From assembly GCF_003231285.1 (NCBI RefSeq), contig NZ_QKNS01000012.1, positions 35,046 to 99,045 of the forward strand: a stretch of DNA of 64,000 bases. The letters run 5' to 3'. Origin of the DNA: Hymenobacter sediminis. GTDB taxonomy: Bacteria > Bacteroidota > Bacteroidia > Cytophagales > Hymenobacteraceae. The first letter of the stretch is position 1, and the number at the start of each line of letters is the position of its first letter. Below, one piece after another: positions 56,189 through 64,000 of this stretch. The position numbers and the translations under genes are program-made. The notes under the pieces were generated by a model. The model had not been told where the DNA came from. It made no database searches and was given only the letters and a program-made list of their open reading frames with translations.

Positions 56189-56407
56189 ATGAACCCGTAC
56201 CCCAAAACCACCGCCGTAGCAGACCCTTTTCCGGCACAGCAGGCTTACGTAGCCATCGAGCAAAAGCCCCGTGATGCAGCCGAAAAACGCCGCCTGCAAG
56301 CCGTACGCCAGCACGTGCAGGCCCACACCCACACCACCGATTTGCGCGGGCTGGCGGGGGCGGTGAAGAAGCTGCTAGGGCCCGGCTACGAAGTAGGCCT
56401 TGGTTAA
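56189..56407 (+). CDS. Hypothetical protein truncated at inverted repeat (72 aa)
   Basis: Protein of 72 residues: basic helix KPRDAAEKRRLQAVRQHVQA, then LRGLAGAVKKLLGPGYEV. Its last three residues (GLG) and its stop codon come from the left inverted repeat at 56396, so the original end was probably lost at the junction. The start and first 69 codons use the same codons as the neighbours. Confidence 0.55.
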   Translation: MNPYPKTTAVADPFPAQQAYVAIEQKPRDAAEKRRLQAVRQHVQAHTHTTDLRGLAGAVKKLLGPGYEVGLG

Positions 56408-56433
56408 AAGTTTGGTACAAAGGTTAAACGAGC
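56396..56433. repeat. Left 38-bp inverted repeat of 6.26-kb segment
   Basis: GGCCTTGGTTAAAAGTTTGG and 18 more bases match the complement of 62615-62652 at 36 of 38 positions. The 38-bp length is that of Tn3-family ends. Weaker similarity continues about ten bases further in. Confidence 0.75.
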
Positions 56434-56619
56434 GGGCGTTTGGCTGTCATTAAACGGAAATGACTGTGCGGGCCGTTCTCCGCGTACCACCCGTGAGCCG
56501 GGCGATTGTCTTGGGCTAGTAGGTGCTCTGTGACCGGGCGCAAGTGGTCGGTGCGCGGATCGTGGCCGGAGGTTCCCTAGGCGGCTAACTGTATTCTAGG
56601 CATATCCTAACTTGGACGG

Positions 56620-57587
56620 ATGAAACGGCTACTCTATTTCAGCATTTTATTCTTTGTCGTTACCACTTGTCGTGCAGAACGTAAGCCTTCCTCCCCGGCG
56701 GTGCGGAACTATGTGGAGGAAGTAGTCCGCATACTGCAAGTCAATTTCGTTAATCGGGCGGCCATCAACTGGGAGGTTTTCAAGCAGAATGTGCTAGCAA
56801 AAGCAAGTGACGCCAACACCATTGAGCAGGCCTATCCAGCAGTTGAATTTGCCATCGCTGCTTTAGGCGACAAGCACACCCAGTTTTATGGCGCCTGCCC
56901 AGTGAAGAGCTCCGAAATATCCCCTGCTCAGCAACTTCCGCTATACCCCGACGAGCCGGTCCCTGAGGACATCGGCTACATCCGAATCCCTGGGTTGTCG
57001 GCAGCCAGGAAAAGCTAGATGCGTATATGGCCAACCTACAGGCCCAAATCAAAGAACAGGATACGCCATCATTAAAAGGCTGGCTCGTGGATTTGCGAGG
57101 GAATATGTGGCCGATGCTTGTGGGGGTAGGGCCGATTGTGGGAGAAGATACGCTCGGCTATTCTTTTGACGCGAATAATGCCAAAATCGCGTGGAGATAC
57201 GAAAAAGGCAAAGCATTGGCGGATGGCGACGTAGAGGCGGAAACAGCCACTCATTATACGTTGAAGTCTACCAATCCAATAGTGGCCGTGTTGACCGATA
57301 CGCTAACGGCCAGTTCGGGCGAGGCTGTGGCGGTCGCCTTCAAAGCCCGAAAGCACACCCGAAGCTTTGGGACGGGCACGTGTGGGGTCTCGACCGGCAG
57401 AAGCCGCTTTACTTTGTCCGATGGGTCCGTTATTTTGCTGACATCCAATGTATTAGCAGACTGTCGCCTGAAACGGTATGGCTACTCCCTAGCCCCCGAT
57501 GAGCCGTGCAAGCCAGCCGAAGTCGTAATGCGAGCCATTGCTGGATTAGGGAAGAGTACAACGCGAAGAACTAAGTGGCAGCATTAA
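56620..57587 (+). pseudogene. S41-family peptidase, frameshifted
   Basis: Two consecutive reading frames make up one protein. The first (56620-57018) has a signal (MKRLLYFSILFFVVTTC) and ends in GYIRIPGLSA before a premature stop. In the second frame the sequence goes on as SQEKLDAYMANLQAQIK, SLKGWLVDLRGNMWP, and the catalytic region LTDTLTASSGEAVAVAFKAR with the nucleophile Ser and later Lys. A one-base insertion or two-base loss near 57000-57010 explains it. S41 proteases degrade periplasmic proteins. GC content is lower than in surrounding genes. A sequencing error is possible. Confidence 0.7.
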
Positions 57588-57807
57588 TGAGCTGGCCGAA
57601 CAGGTCAACAAGGTGGGGCCAGCAGGATGTGGTAATGGCTCCACTTTCTGGCCCTGTTTCTACCAGCATAACAGCCACAAATTGGCGGGGGCCAGCAAGG
57701 CGTACCTTTCTGGCCCCAACCAATCGGTCTGTAGTGATTCAATCTCCCCTACTTAGGCCACTGTCCGTTCACTCAAATCAGTAGTCAGAGAGCATGGCGT
57801 ACGCCGC

Positions 57808-60270
57808 TCATTGCCCCGCCCGGCGTTTCTCGTCGGCGGCCCCGTCCGTGCGGCGGCGCGCCGGGGCCACCTGCTCGTTGCCGAAGCGATACGCAAACGA
57901 CAGCGTCGCCACCCGCGAATCGGAACGCTCCCGAAACCGTTCCTGGTAGTTGGCATACACGGACCGGCCCCGCGTCACGTCGGTGAACAGCACGTCGGTG
58001 ACGCTCAGCTTCAGGGTGCCCTTGCCCGCCCACAGGCTTTTCTGGGCGCCCAAGCTGAGCTGGCCGTACGCCCAGTGGTCGATGAAGCCCAGCTGCTCCC
58101 GGGAGTTGTAGCTGGCATTGGCCTCTAGCAGCCAGCCTTTGGGCAGGGCCACGGTACTCTCGGTGCTCAGGCTGAAGGCGGGCCGTCCCTGGCGAAGCGT
58201 CGTGCCGGCCAACTCGCCCACGTAGCGGCTGTAGTAGGCCACCAGGGTGTTGTACAAGTTCCACCCCTTGCGCGGCTCCCAGGGGGCGGTCAGGGTCAGG
58301 GCGTAGTACTGCTGGCGGGTCAGGTTCACCGGCCGCTGCACAATCAGGCGGCTGGTGGCCGATTCGGGCTGCACGGCGTCGACCAGGGGAAGGTGGGTGG
58401 CGCTGTAGCTCAGGCTGGTGCTCAGCTGCTGCCGGAAGGTGTGCGTGAGTTCCAGGTTGTAGCTGGTCTGGGGCCGCAGGTCGGGGTTGCCCGCACTGTA
58501 GGTGGTGGCGTCGACGTAGACGCGAAACGGATTGAGGGCACTGTAGCCCGGCCGGTCGATGCGCCGGCTCAGGGCCAGGGCCAGCTCGTGCTTGTCGGAC
58601 AGTGTGCGGGTCAGGCTGCCGCTGGGAAACAGCTGGAAGTAGCGCCGGTTGAAGCCCTCGCCGCCCACGTCCTGGCGGCCCGTGGCCCAGGTTTGCTCGC
58701 CGCGCAGACCCAGCTGCAGCTGGGTTTTGGCCCAGGTTTGAGCCAGGCTGGCGTAGGCCGCGCCGATGGTTTCGTCGTAGCGGAACCGGTTGGTCAGGGT
58801 GTGGTCCACTACCGTCTGGCCACCTACCATGCGGGTAAACACGGCGTCGTTGTCCGTGCGCACCGCGCTAGCTTTGACGCCCAGCTCCACCTGGCGCCCG
58901 CCGGTCAGGGGCTGGCGGTAGTCCACCTGGGCGGACTGGAGGCTGAGCCGGCCGACCTGCTGGCCGAGTAGTGTGCCGGCGGCCGGCGCCGGGCCCTCCG
59001 TTGCGGTGGTCAGGCCCTGGGACCGGGTGGTGCGGTAGGCGGCGTAGCTCACGTCCCCGGTCACCTCGCCGCTGCCGCTGGAATCGGCCAGCACGTGGCG
59101 CAGGTTCAGGTTGGCGCCTGCGTTGGGCGTGGTCACGTCGCGGAAGGACTGCACCCGGGTCACGCCGGTGAGTCCTCCGTCGGGCCCGTAGAAACGGGTG
59201 TCGTTGGTGCCCCCGTTGTGGGCCTCGCGCGCCAGGCCGCTGGCCGTTACGCCCAGCACGGTGCGCTTGGAGAGCGTGTAGTCCAGCCCGGCCCGCCAGG
59301 TGTGGGCCTGGGCCCGCAGGCGGTTGCGGCTATCCAGGTCGCTGGTGCCCGAGGGCTGCCCGTCCTGGGTAAAGTCGCGGTGCGCGGTCAGCGGCAGCTC
59401 CCGGGTGCGGTCGGAATAGGTGTAGCTGCCGAAGAGGTTGACCTGGTTGCGCCGGTAGTTCAGCGACAGGCCCGTGGCCAGGCGCCCGTGGTAGCCGCGC
59501 CCGTACGCTACGTTGGCCGTGCCGTTGGTGCCCTGGCGCTGGTCTTTTTTGAGGGTGATGGCAATGATACCGGCACCACCCTGCGCATCGTAGCTAGCGG
59601 GCGGATTGGTGATGAGCTCAATGCTTTTCAGCTGCTCCGCCGGCAGGGCCCGCAGGTAGTCGGCCAGCTCCGAGCCCGTCATCGGCTGGCGCTTACCATC
59701 GATGAGCACCAACAGGCCCTGCCGCCCGCGCAGGGCTAGGTTGTCGCCCGCCACCGTGACGCCCGGGGCGCGGCTGAGCACGTCGAGCGTGGTGTTGCCG
59801 GCGGCCAGGGGCGAGCCGTCCACGTTTACCACGGTGCGGTCAGCCAAATGCTCAAACAGGGGCTTCCGGCCCACCACGCGCACTTCTTGCAGGGCCGTGG
59901 CGGCGCTGGGGCGCAACGCAATCGGCGGCAGCGCCAGGCCGCCGGCCGGCAGCGCCACCGGGGCCGACCAGTACCGCTCGTAGCCGACTTGCGCCGCGGA
60001 GACCAGGTAGGGCCCGCCAGCCCCGGCCTCCAAGTGGAAAGCGCCTTGCGCGTCGCTGAACTCGCTTTTTACCACCACCGAGTCTGCGGCCCGGTGCAGC
60101 GTCAGGGTCGCAAATTCCACCGGTGTGCCGCTGAGCGTGTGCACGCGGCCGGTGAGGACGGCGGCCTGTTGCGCCTGGGCGGTCAAGGGGGTGCTGGCCG
60201 CTCCCAGCAGGAAGGTAACGGCAAGGGTCGACCAAGGGTGCCTGCGGAGTAGGCCCGATACTGGAGTCAT
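57808..60270 (-). CDS. TonB-dependent receptor-like outer-membrane protein (beta-barrel family PF14905 type)
   Basis: Protein of 820 residues. It has a signal peptide (about 1-32), a carboxypeptidase-like regulatory domain (VLTGRVHTLSGTPVEFATL, about 38-120), a plug (TTLDVLSRAPGVTVAGDNLA, GRQGLLVLIDGKRQPMTG, SIELITNPPASYDAQGGAGI) and a long beta-barrel ending in RVATLSFAYRFG. Such proteins without a classic TonB box are common in Bacteroidetes and import or export unknown ligands. It lies downstream of blaR1 on the same strand, so expression may depend on the BlaI/BlaR1 pair. Confidence 0.88.
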   Translation of the reverse strand: MTPVSGLLRRHPWSTLAVTFLLGAASTPLTAQAQQAAVLTGRVHTLSGTPVEFATLTLHRAADSVVVKSEFSDAQGAFHLEAGAGGPYLVSAAQVGYERYWSAPVALPAGGLALPPIALRPSAATALQEVRVVGRKPLFEHLADRTVVNVDGSPLAAGNTTLDVLSRAPGVTVAGDNLALRGRQGLLVLIDGKRQPMTGSELADYLRALPAEQLKSIELITNPPASYDAQGGAGIIAITLKKDQRQGTNGTANVAYGRGYHGRLATGLSLNYRRNQVNLFGSYTYSDRTRELPLTAHRDFTQDGQPSGTSDLDSRNRLRAQAHTWRAGLDYTLSKRTVLGVTASGLAREAHNGGTNDTRFYGPDGGLTGVTRVQSFRDVTTPNAGANLNLRHVLADSSGSGEVTGDVSYAAYRTTRSQGLTTATEGPAPAAGTLLGQQVGRLSLQSAQVDYRQPLTGGRQVELGVKASAVRTDNDAVFTRMVGGQTVVDHTLTNRFRYDETIGAAYASLAQTWAKTQLQLGLRGEQTWATGRQDVGGEGFNRRYFQLFPSGSLTRTLSDKHELALALSRRIDRPGYSALNPFRVYVDATTYSAGNPDLRPQTSYNLELTHTFRQQLSTSLSYSATHLPLVDAVQPESATSRLIVQRPVNLTRQQYYALTLTAPWEPRKGWNLYNTLVAYYSRYVGELAGTTLRQGRPAFSLSTESTVALPKGWLLEANASYNSREQLGFIDHWAYGQLSLGAQKSLWAGKGTLKLSVTDVLFTDVTRGRSVYANYQERFRERSDSRVATLSFAYRFGNEQVAPARRRTDGAADEKRRAGQ

Positions 60271-60529
60271 CAGAAAGGGAGGTTAAGAAGGGGTCGAGAG
60301 AGAGTGGGTGGTTCCCGGTGGGCACAGCCCGGCTGGCCGACCCGCGCGGGGACGGAGAGGAGCAGGCGAAGTCTAGCAGATAAAGGGGCCGTCAGGCGGC
60401 ACGGGGAAACGAGTCGGAAACGGGGGCCCGAGCAGGCACGAAGGAGCTGCCCTGCCTCAGCAGAGGCAAGTCAAGGGAGAGATAGTCGGGGTAAATGGCC
60501 GCGCCGACGGCAGGCGGAGCGCGGGGGAG

Positions 60530-61924
60530 TTAGGGCGTCGCCGCGCCGGCTGGACGAGTGGCCGGCGCCTCGTCCTCGTCGTGGACGTGGCGGTAGAGCG
60601 ACGAGACCACCGGCCACAGCGACTCGCCGGATAGGGATTCGTAGAGTCGGCGGTAGCGGGCGGCCACGGCTGCCGGCTGCGCCTGCCCGTTGACGACCAG
60701 GCTGCTCGCCCGCAGGGTATATTCGTAGGTTAGAGGATTGGGCAGCAGGCCGTCTCGCTTCATGGCATCCTCCAGCAGGTCAACGGGTTTGCGTTGCGGG
60801 GCCTGCTGACGGGTGGACGTCCGGGGCGCCGCGTGGGCGACGGCATCCAGCGACGTCAGGGTGGAGCCCACCAGCAGGGCCACGCCGAGCAGCACCGCGC
60901 TGACCGTCCAGCCGCTGGCCCAGAAGGCCGGTGCCGCGGGTGGGCGCATGACCAGGCGCCGCACGCGGCCCAGTAGCGCGCCCTTGCCTGCGGGACCAGC
61001 GGCGGCCAGTACCAGGCGTGGGGCGCGGGCCTCGGCGTAGGCCAGTTCCGCCAGCGAGGACAGGGCCTGGGCCAGCGTGCGGGCATCACCGCACAGTTCC
61101 GCGGCCAGGTCGTCGCAACAATGCTCCCGCTCGGTGCGCAGGGCTGCGGAAAGAAACCAGACGGCCGGGTGGTAGAAAAAGACCACCTCCACCAGCGTCT
61201 GCAGCAGGTTCACCAGGTAATCTTGGCGCAGCACGTGGGCGACTTCGTGGGCCAGAATCAGCTCCAGCTCACGGGGGGCCAGCCCGGTGAGGGCGCTGAT
61301 TGGCAGCAGGATGACGGGCTTGACGTAGCCCACCACGACCGGCGAGGGGACCAGGGCCGAGGCCAGCACCTGGACCCGGCGGGTCAGGCCCGCCTGCGTG
61401 CCCAACGCGTCCAGCCGCTGCTGCCACGCCGCCGGCAACGCCGCTACCCGGTAGCGCCGTAACCGGCGCACGTAGGCTAGGCCGGCCAGCAGGCGCAGCG
61501 TCATGGCCAGCAGGCCGAGCAGCCAGGCGCCCACCAGGAGCGGCAAATGCTGCTCGGCGTAGGTGGTGCCCGCCGCGAGTCCCGCCTGCAGGTAGTCGGC
61601 CAGTTCCGCGTCGAGTACCCGTAGCGTCTGGTGGGCGCCGAGCTGCGCGGTGGTCTTCCCCGTGGCGGTGGCGGCCTGGCCGTTCCCATACCCGGCCGGC
61701 ACAGTGCCGTAGTACTGCACAAAGGTGGTCGTCGCCGAGGCCACGACCAGCAGCAGGCTCCCCAGCAACACGCCGTACCGAACCGCGGCGCGGTGCCGAT
61801 GCAACACCAGCAGCAGCACGGCTGCTACGACGGCCACGATGGCTCCTTGCCAGAGTGAGTGCAACAGCGTGAAGCCGGTCGCTCGCAACAACGCCGGGGT
61901 AAACAAGTCGTTAAGCGCGCTCAT
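60530..61924 (-). CDS. blaR1: BlaR1-like M56 metallopeptidase
   Basis: Protein of 464 residues. Four transmembrane helices occur (about 25-42, 50-66, 125-150 and a later one near 305). The zinc protease motif is HEVAH at about 226-230 (ILAHEVAHVLRQDY), with EREHCCDDLA as the third-ligand region. The C-terminal sensor (penicillin-binding domain) of true BlaR1 is absent; the periplasmic end is short and Pro/Ala-rich. It would cleave the BlaI repressor after an unknown signal. Its start overlaps the blaI stop by 14 bp. Confidence 0.9.
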   Translation of the reverse strand: MSALNDLFTPALLRATGFTLLHSLWQGAIVAVVAAVLLLVLHRHRAAVRYGVLLGSLLLVVASATTTFVQYYGTVPAGYGNGQAATATGKTTAQLGAHQTLRVLDAELADYLQAGLAAGTTYAEQHLPLLVGAWLLGLLAMTLRLLAGLAYVRRLRRYRVAALPAAWQQRLDALGTQAGLTRRVQVLASALVPSPVVVGYVKPVILLPISALTGLAPRELELILAHEVAHVLRQDYLVNLLQTLVEVVFFYHPAVWFLSAALRTEREHCCDDLAAELCGDARTLAQALSSLAELAYAEARAPRLVLAAAGPAGKGALLGRVRRLVMRPPAAPAFWASGWTVSAVLLGVALLVGSTLTSLDAVAHAAPRTSTRQQAPQRKPVDLLEDAMKRDGLLPNPLTYEYTLRASSLVVNGQAQPAAVAARYRRLYESLSGESLWPVVSSLYRHVHDEDEAPATRPAGAATP

Positions 61925-62324
61925 CGTCGGCCGAAGTGGGGGTGGAGGGTTCGATGTCGTTCAGCAGGGCCTTAATTTGGTCCAGCTCTTCGCGGGTGTT
62001 CTGCCCCAGGCCCAGGGCCCGCAGCACCAGTTTGAGGGCGGAGCCGCCGAAGGCCGATTCCGTCAGGCGGGCCAGCAGGTGCCCCTGCGTTTCCTCTTCC
62101 TTGACCGCCGCCCGGTACACGTGCGGCCACTGCGCGTCGTCGCGTATGACCAGGCCTTTTTCCAGCATCAGTTGCATCCACTTCAGCGTGGTCGTGTAGC
62201 CGACTTCCCGCTTCTGGTTGAGTTGCTCGTTGACGACGCGGACCGTCACGGGGCCGTGCTGCCAGAGCGCCTGCAGAATCTCTAATTCGGCGTCGGTGGG
62301 TTTGGGAAGGGGCAGGTCACTCAT
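61911..62324 (-). CDS. blaI: BlaI/MecI/CopY-family repressor
   Basis: Protein of 137 residues. The winged helix spans PTDAELEILQALWQHGPVTV and QKREVGYTTTLKWMQLMLEKG, with the typical wing DDAQWPHVYRA. The C-terminal part (TQGHLLARLTESAFGGSALK) is the dimer region. It binds dyads such as those at 62342 and 62399, and is inactivated by BlaR1 cleavage. It is the first gene of the blaI-blaR1-receptor unit. Confidence 0.93.
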   Translation of the reverse strand: MSDLPLPKPTDAELEILQALWQHGPVTVRVVNEQLNQKREVGYTTTLKWMQLMLEKGLVIRDDAQWPHVYRAAVKEEETQGHLLARLTESAFGGSALKLVLRALGLGQNTREELDQIKALLNDIEPSTPTSADDERA

Positions 62325-62341
62325 GGGTCAGCAGCGATAGG

Positions 62342-62359
62342 TTACGAACTTATTCGTAA
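62342..62359. promoter_or_regulatory. BlaI-type operator 1
   Basis: TTACGAA-CTTA-TTCGTAA, a perfect dyad 17 bp before the blaI start (minus strand). Confidence 0.8.
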
Positions 62360-62398
62360 GTCAAAGGTAGAAGAGTAGTTCGATTTTCCTACCAACAC

Positions 62399-62416
62399 TT
62401 ACGAATTTATTCGTAA
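62399..62416. promoter_or_regulatory. BlaI-type operator 2
   Basis: TTACGAA-TTTA-TTCGTAA, a perfect dyad 57 bp (centre to centre) from operator 1, the same arm sequence. Two dyads suggest cooperative repression. Confidence 0.8.
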
Positions 62417-62614
62417 CCTATAAGTAAACAACAATGAGTCAACGATTTATTGTTGAATAGATTTGAAGGAGAAGCAACAAGAGCAGTCGCTGCATTGGCC
62501 TTCTAGAGATACCAATAAACGGATAGGTAGTCCAAGGGTCGATTGGATTGGGCGCTGAACGGCTACTTTACCTAAGTGGCACTAAATCCTATTAAACACA
62601 GCCCAAACTAGCTC

Positions 62615-62652
62615 GCCCGTTTAACTTTTGTACCAAACTTTTAACCAAGGCC
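62615..62652. repeat. Right 38-bp inverted repeat of 6.26-kb segment
   Basis: On the minus strand it reads GGCCTTGGTTAAAAGTTTGG and so on, 36 of 38 identical to the left copy. It interrupts the Tn3 transposase gene. The 5 bases outside each repeat (AAGTA left, ATAAT right) are not the same, so there is no target-site duplication. Confidence 0.75.
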
Positions 62653-62958
62653 ATAATAGCGGGCATCGGCGTAGCGAAGCGGGTCAAAGTCGGCGGGCCC
62701 CAGGCCCAGCTGCTGGGCCACGTACGCCACATCGGCCGCGTGGTAGCGGGTGGCCACGTAGAAGCGCTGGCTAATCTGGAAGTAGCCCAGCTGCAGCACG
62801 AACCCGACCCGGTTAACCGGCGCCAGCATCCGGGCCAAGTGAACATCCGCCCAATCCGGGACGGCAAAGACCCGGGCCTGCTCGGCCGCTGGTACCAGCG
62901 GGGGCTGCTCGTAGAGCTCACGTTCCTTGCCCAGGTGAATCCGCAGGTGCGTAGCCAT
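62641..62958 (-). pseudogene. tnpA: Tn3-family transposase, N-terminal fragment (DUF4158)
   Basis: The 105-residue fragment has the start of a Tn3 transposase: RELYEQPPLVPAAEQARVFA, FVLQLGYFQISQRFYVATRY and VAYVAQQLGLGPADFDPLRY, typical of DUF4158. A complete protein is about 1000 residues, so it is cut to a tenth. The last codons and stop are supplied by the right inverted repeat. It diverges from tnpR with a res site between, the classical Tn3 arrangement. Confidence 0.75.
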
Positions 62959-63027
62959 GGAGAGGGCGAAAACCGATGGACTTAACGACCGTTATTTCTA
63001 CCCACCAATGATAGCGTTAACGTCCAT

Positions 63028-63056
63028 GTAAAGGTATCGAAAACCGGTACCTTTAC
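63028..63056. promoter_or_regulatory. res site core of Tn3-type resolvase
   Basis: GTAAAGGTA / TACCTTTAC is a perfect 9-bp inverted repeat with an 11-base centre (29 bp in all), between divergent tnpA and tnpR. This is the size of res subsite I, the crossover site. TAACG-ACC-GTTA near 62983-62994 may be a further subsite. Confidence 0.6.
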
Positions 63057-63096
63057 GAAGCGCATTTACCTTATCGCTACCCTGCCCGTTTTGCCC

Positions 63097-63711
63097 ATGC
63101 TATTTGGCTACGTCCGCGTCTCCACGAGCGCCCAATCGGCCGAGAGCCAGAAGAGCCTCATTGCCCGCTACCTGGTCGAGCACCGCTGGACCCTCGACGA
63201 GTGGATTGAAGTAGAAATGTCTTCCCGCCGCACCGCCGGGCAGCGCCGCCTGCCCGAACTGCTGGCCAAGGTTGCTGCCGGCGATACGGTCATCGTCTCC
63301 GAGCTCTCCCGGCTAGGCCGCTCGCTGCGCGAAGTGCTGGGCCTGATTGAAGAGTTGATTCACCAGAAGCGGTGCCGGCTGATTCTGGTCAAGCAGGGCC
63401 TGGACCTAGACCCGCAGAATCACCGCGACATGACCCACAAAATCCTGCTCACCATCTTCGCCATGCTGGCCGAGCTGGAGCGGGACTTCGTTTCCGAGCG
63501 CACGAAGGAAGGCTTGCGGGCGCGGCGCGAGCAGGGCATCGTGCTGGGCAAGCCCAAGGGCGTGGTGCAGCCGTCCATGTACGACGCCGACCGCGAGCGG
63601 ATTCTGCACCTGCACGCGCTGGGCGTACCGCTCACCACCATCGTGGCCGTGCACCTGAAGTACGGCAAGTACCTCTCCCTGAAAAACTACCTGGCCAAAC
63701 TGCAGCGGTAA
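63097..63711 (+). CDS. tnpR: Serine recombinase (Tn3-type resolvase)
   Basis: ATG 63097 gives 204 residues; a TTG two codons upstream is possible. Resolvase motifs are complete: FGYVRVSTSAQSAESQ with Arg 7 and the catalytic Ser 9, then VSELSRLGRSLREVLGLIEE (Arg cluster), and LTIFAMLAELERDFVSERTKEGL. The C-terminal HTH is weak (ALGVPLTTIVAVHLKYGKYLS). It resolves cointegrates at the res site upstream. It seems intact, unlike the transposase. Confidence 0.92.
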   Translation: MLFGYVRVSTSAQSAESQKSLIARYLVEHRWTLDEWIEVEMSSRRTAGQRRLPELLAKVAAGDTVIVSELSRLGRSLREVLGLIEELIHQKRCRLILVKQGLDLDPQNHRDMTHKILLTIFAMLAELERDFVSERTKEGLRARREQGIVLGKPKGVVQPSMYDADRERILHLHALGVPLTTIVAVHLKYGKYLSLKNYLAKLQR

Positions 63712-63853
63712 CCGAGCCGAAATGCCGCCCCCTAACCGGACGACTCGGAGGTTTTACCCTATTTGTTTAACACCACCTAAATTACCTATATAATTATAAT
63801 TTTTTTTATCTACCATGCGCCGTATGGGGTCTCTTTGGGAGCCAGCAGCCTAT

Positions 63854-63934
63854 AGAAGAAAGCCTGAGGTCTGGCTGGAGAAAAACGACTTCTCCAGCCA
63901 AACGCTAGCAGCTCAACAGCGCTAGCTTTCTTCT
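63854..63934. repeat. Three-stem junction of inverted repeats
   Basis: An outer perfect 10-bp stem AGAAGAAAGC (63854-63863) / GCTTTCTTCT (63925-63934) encloses a perfect 11-bp hairpin TGGCTGGAGAA / TTCTCCAGCCA (63872-63900) and GCTAGC / GCTAGC (63904-63926, sharing two end bases with the outer stem). Downstream, ATACGGCCGTAT at 63975-63986 is another perfect palindrome. Candidate structured DNA site or RNA. Confidence 0.55.
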
Positions 63935-64000
63935 GCTTTTGCGAACCCAACTGATTCACGAAAAAACTGCGGCGATACGGCCGTATTTTTCTTGAAGAAG

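Noticed and set aside
56391..62657. Target-site duplication around the 38-bp inverted repeats
   Set aside because: Flanking five bases are AAGTA and ATAAT, which are not the same.
1..64000. CRISPR array, tRNA or rRNA genes, integrase, relaxase or replication initiator
   Set aside because: No regularly spaced repeats, no cloverleaf with CCA or known rRNA segments, and no protein with the relevant motifs were found.

Overview
The window is GC-rich DNA from a member of the Bacteroidota, most likely Hymenobacter or a close relative in the Cytophagales. The evidence is a Bacteroidetes-type conjugation operon (TraE/F/G/J/K/N/M/O), Bacteroidetes-only families (DUF6660, DUF6428, DUF6122, GDCCVxC protein, CzcA-TolC fusion pump), and a few promoter boxes of the TAnnTTTG type. 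Transfer genes, umuDC, ardC, three separate metal-resistance blocks and Tn3-family remnants together suggest a conjugative plasmid or an integrative conjugative element. No replication gene, integrase or relaxase is visible, so which of the two remains open.

Layout. (1) 1-13.9 kb: copper/heavy-metal island. A leftward operon carries a His-rich secreted protein, a tiny membrane protein, two proteins with the Cys heavy-metal-binding domain, a DUF305 lipoprotein, a TolC-type outer-membrane factor, a small membrane-anchored protein, an RND adaptor and an NTF2-like protein cut by the window edge. Divergent to it are a CopA-type P1B ATPase, a cupredoxin, an AraC regulator fused to an HMA-like domain, two more DUF305 lipoproteins, DUF4396 and DUF6122 proteins. 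(2) 14.1-18.8 kb: three genes that look like a defence cluster: a helix-hairpin-helix/nuclease-like protein, a 590-residue protein with a PD-(D/E)xK core, and a Schlafen/AlbA_2 ATPase-like regulator. (3) 19.8-30.7 kb: leftward conjugation operon. (4) 30.9-34.5 kb: small HTH-like protein, a large TOPRIM protein with repeated C-terminal modules, and small ORFs. (5) 34.6-36.1 kb: Cys-rich 23-residue peptide, ArsR-type repressor, MerTP-type transporter and GDCCVxC protein. (6) 36.1-39.5 kb: leftward ars operon (arsR, DUF6428, phosphoesterase, arsN1, acr3). (7) 40-51.9 kb: leftward zinc/cadmium/cobalt operon: CzcA-TolC fusion, CzcB, Fur/Zur regulator, NicO-like permease, ZntA-like ATPase, SRPBCC and DUF3703 proteins. 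(8) 52-56.4 kb: umuDC, ardC and small plasmid-type genes. (9) 56.4-62.65 kb: segment bounded by 38-bp inverted repeats with a broken S41 peptidase, a TonB-dependent receptor, blaR1 and blaI. (10) 62.6-64 kb: truncated Tn3 transposase, res site, serine resolvase and strong hairpins.

How it fits together. Metals enter three efflux routes: P1B ATPases move ions from cytoplasm to periplasm, periplasmic binding proteins (DUF305, HMBD, His-rich, cupredoxin) probably hold them there, and RND/TolC systems export them. Each block has its own sensor (HMA-AraC, ArsR twice, Fur/Zur). The conjugation, antirestriction and SOS polymerase genes are typical cargo that helps such an element enter and persist in new hosts. 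The least explained parts are the three-gene nuclease cluster at 14-19 kb, the Cys-rich micro-peptide at 34.6 kb, and the inverted-repeat-bounded BlaI/BlaR1/receptor segment.
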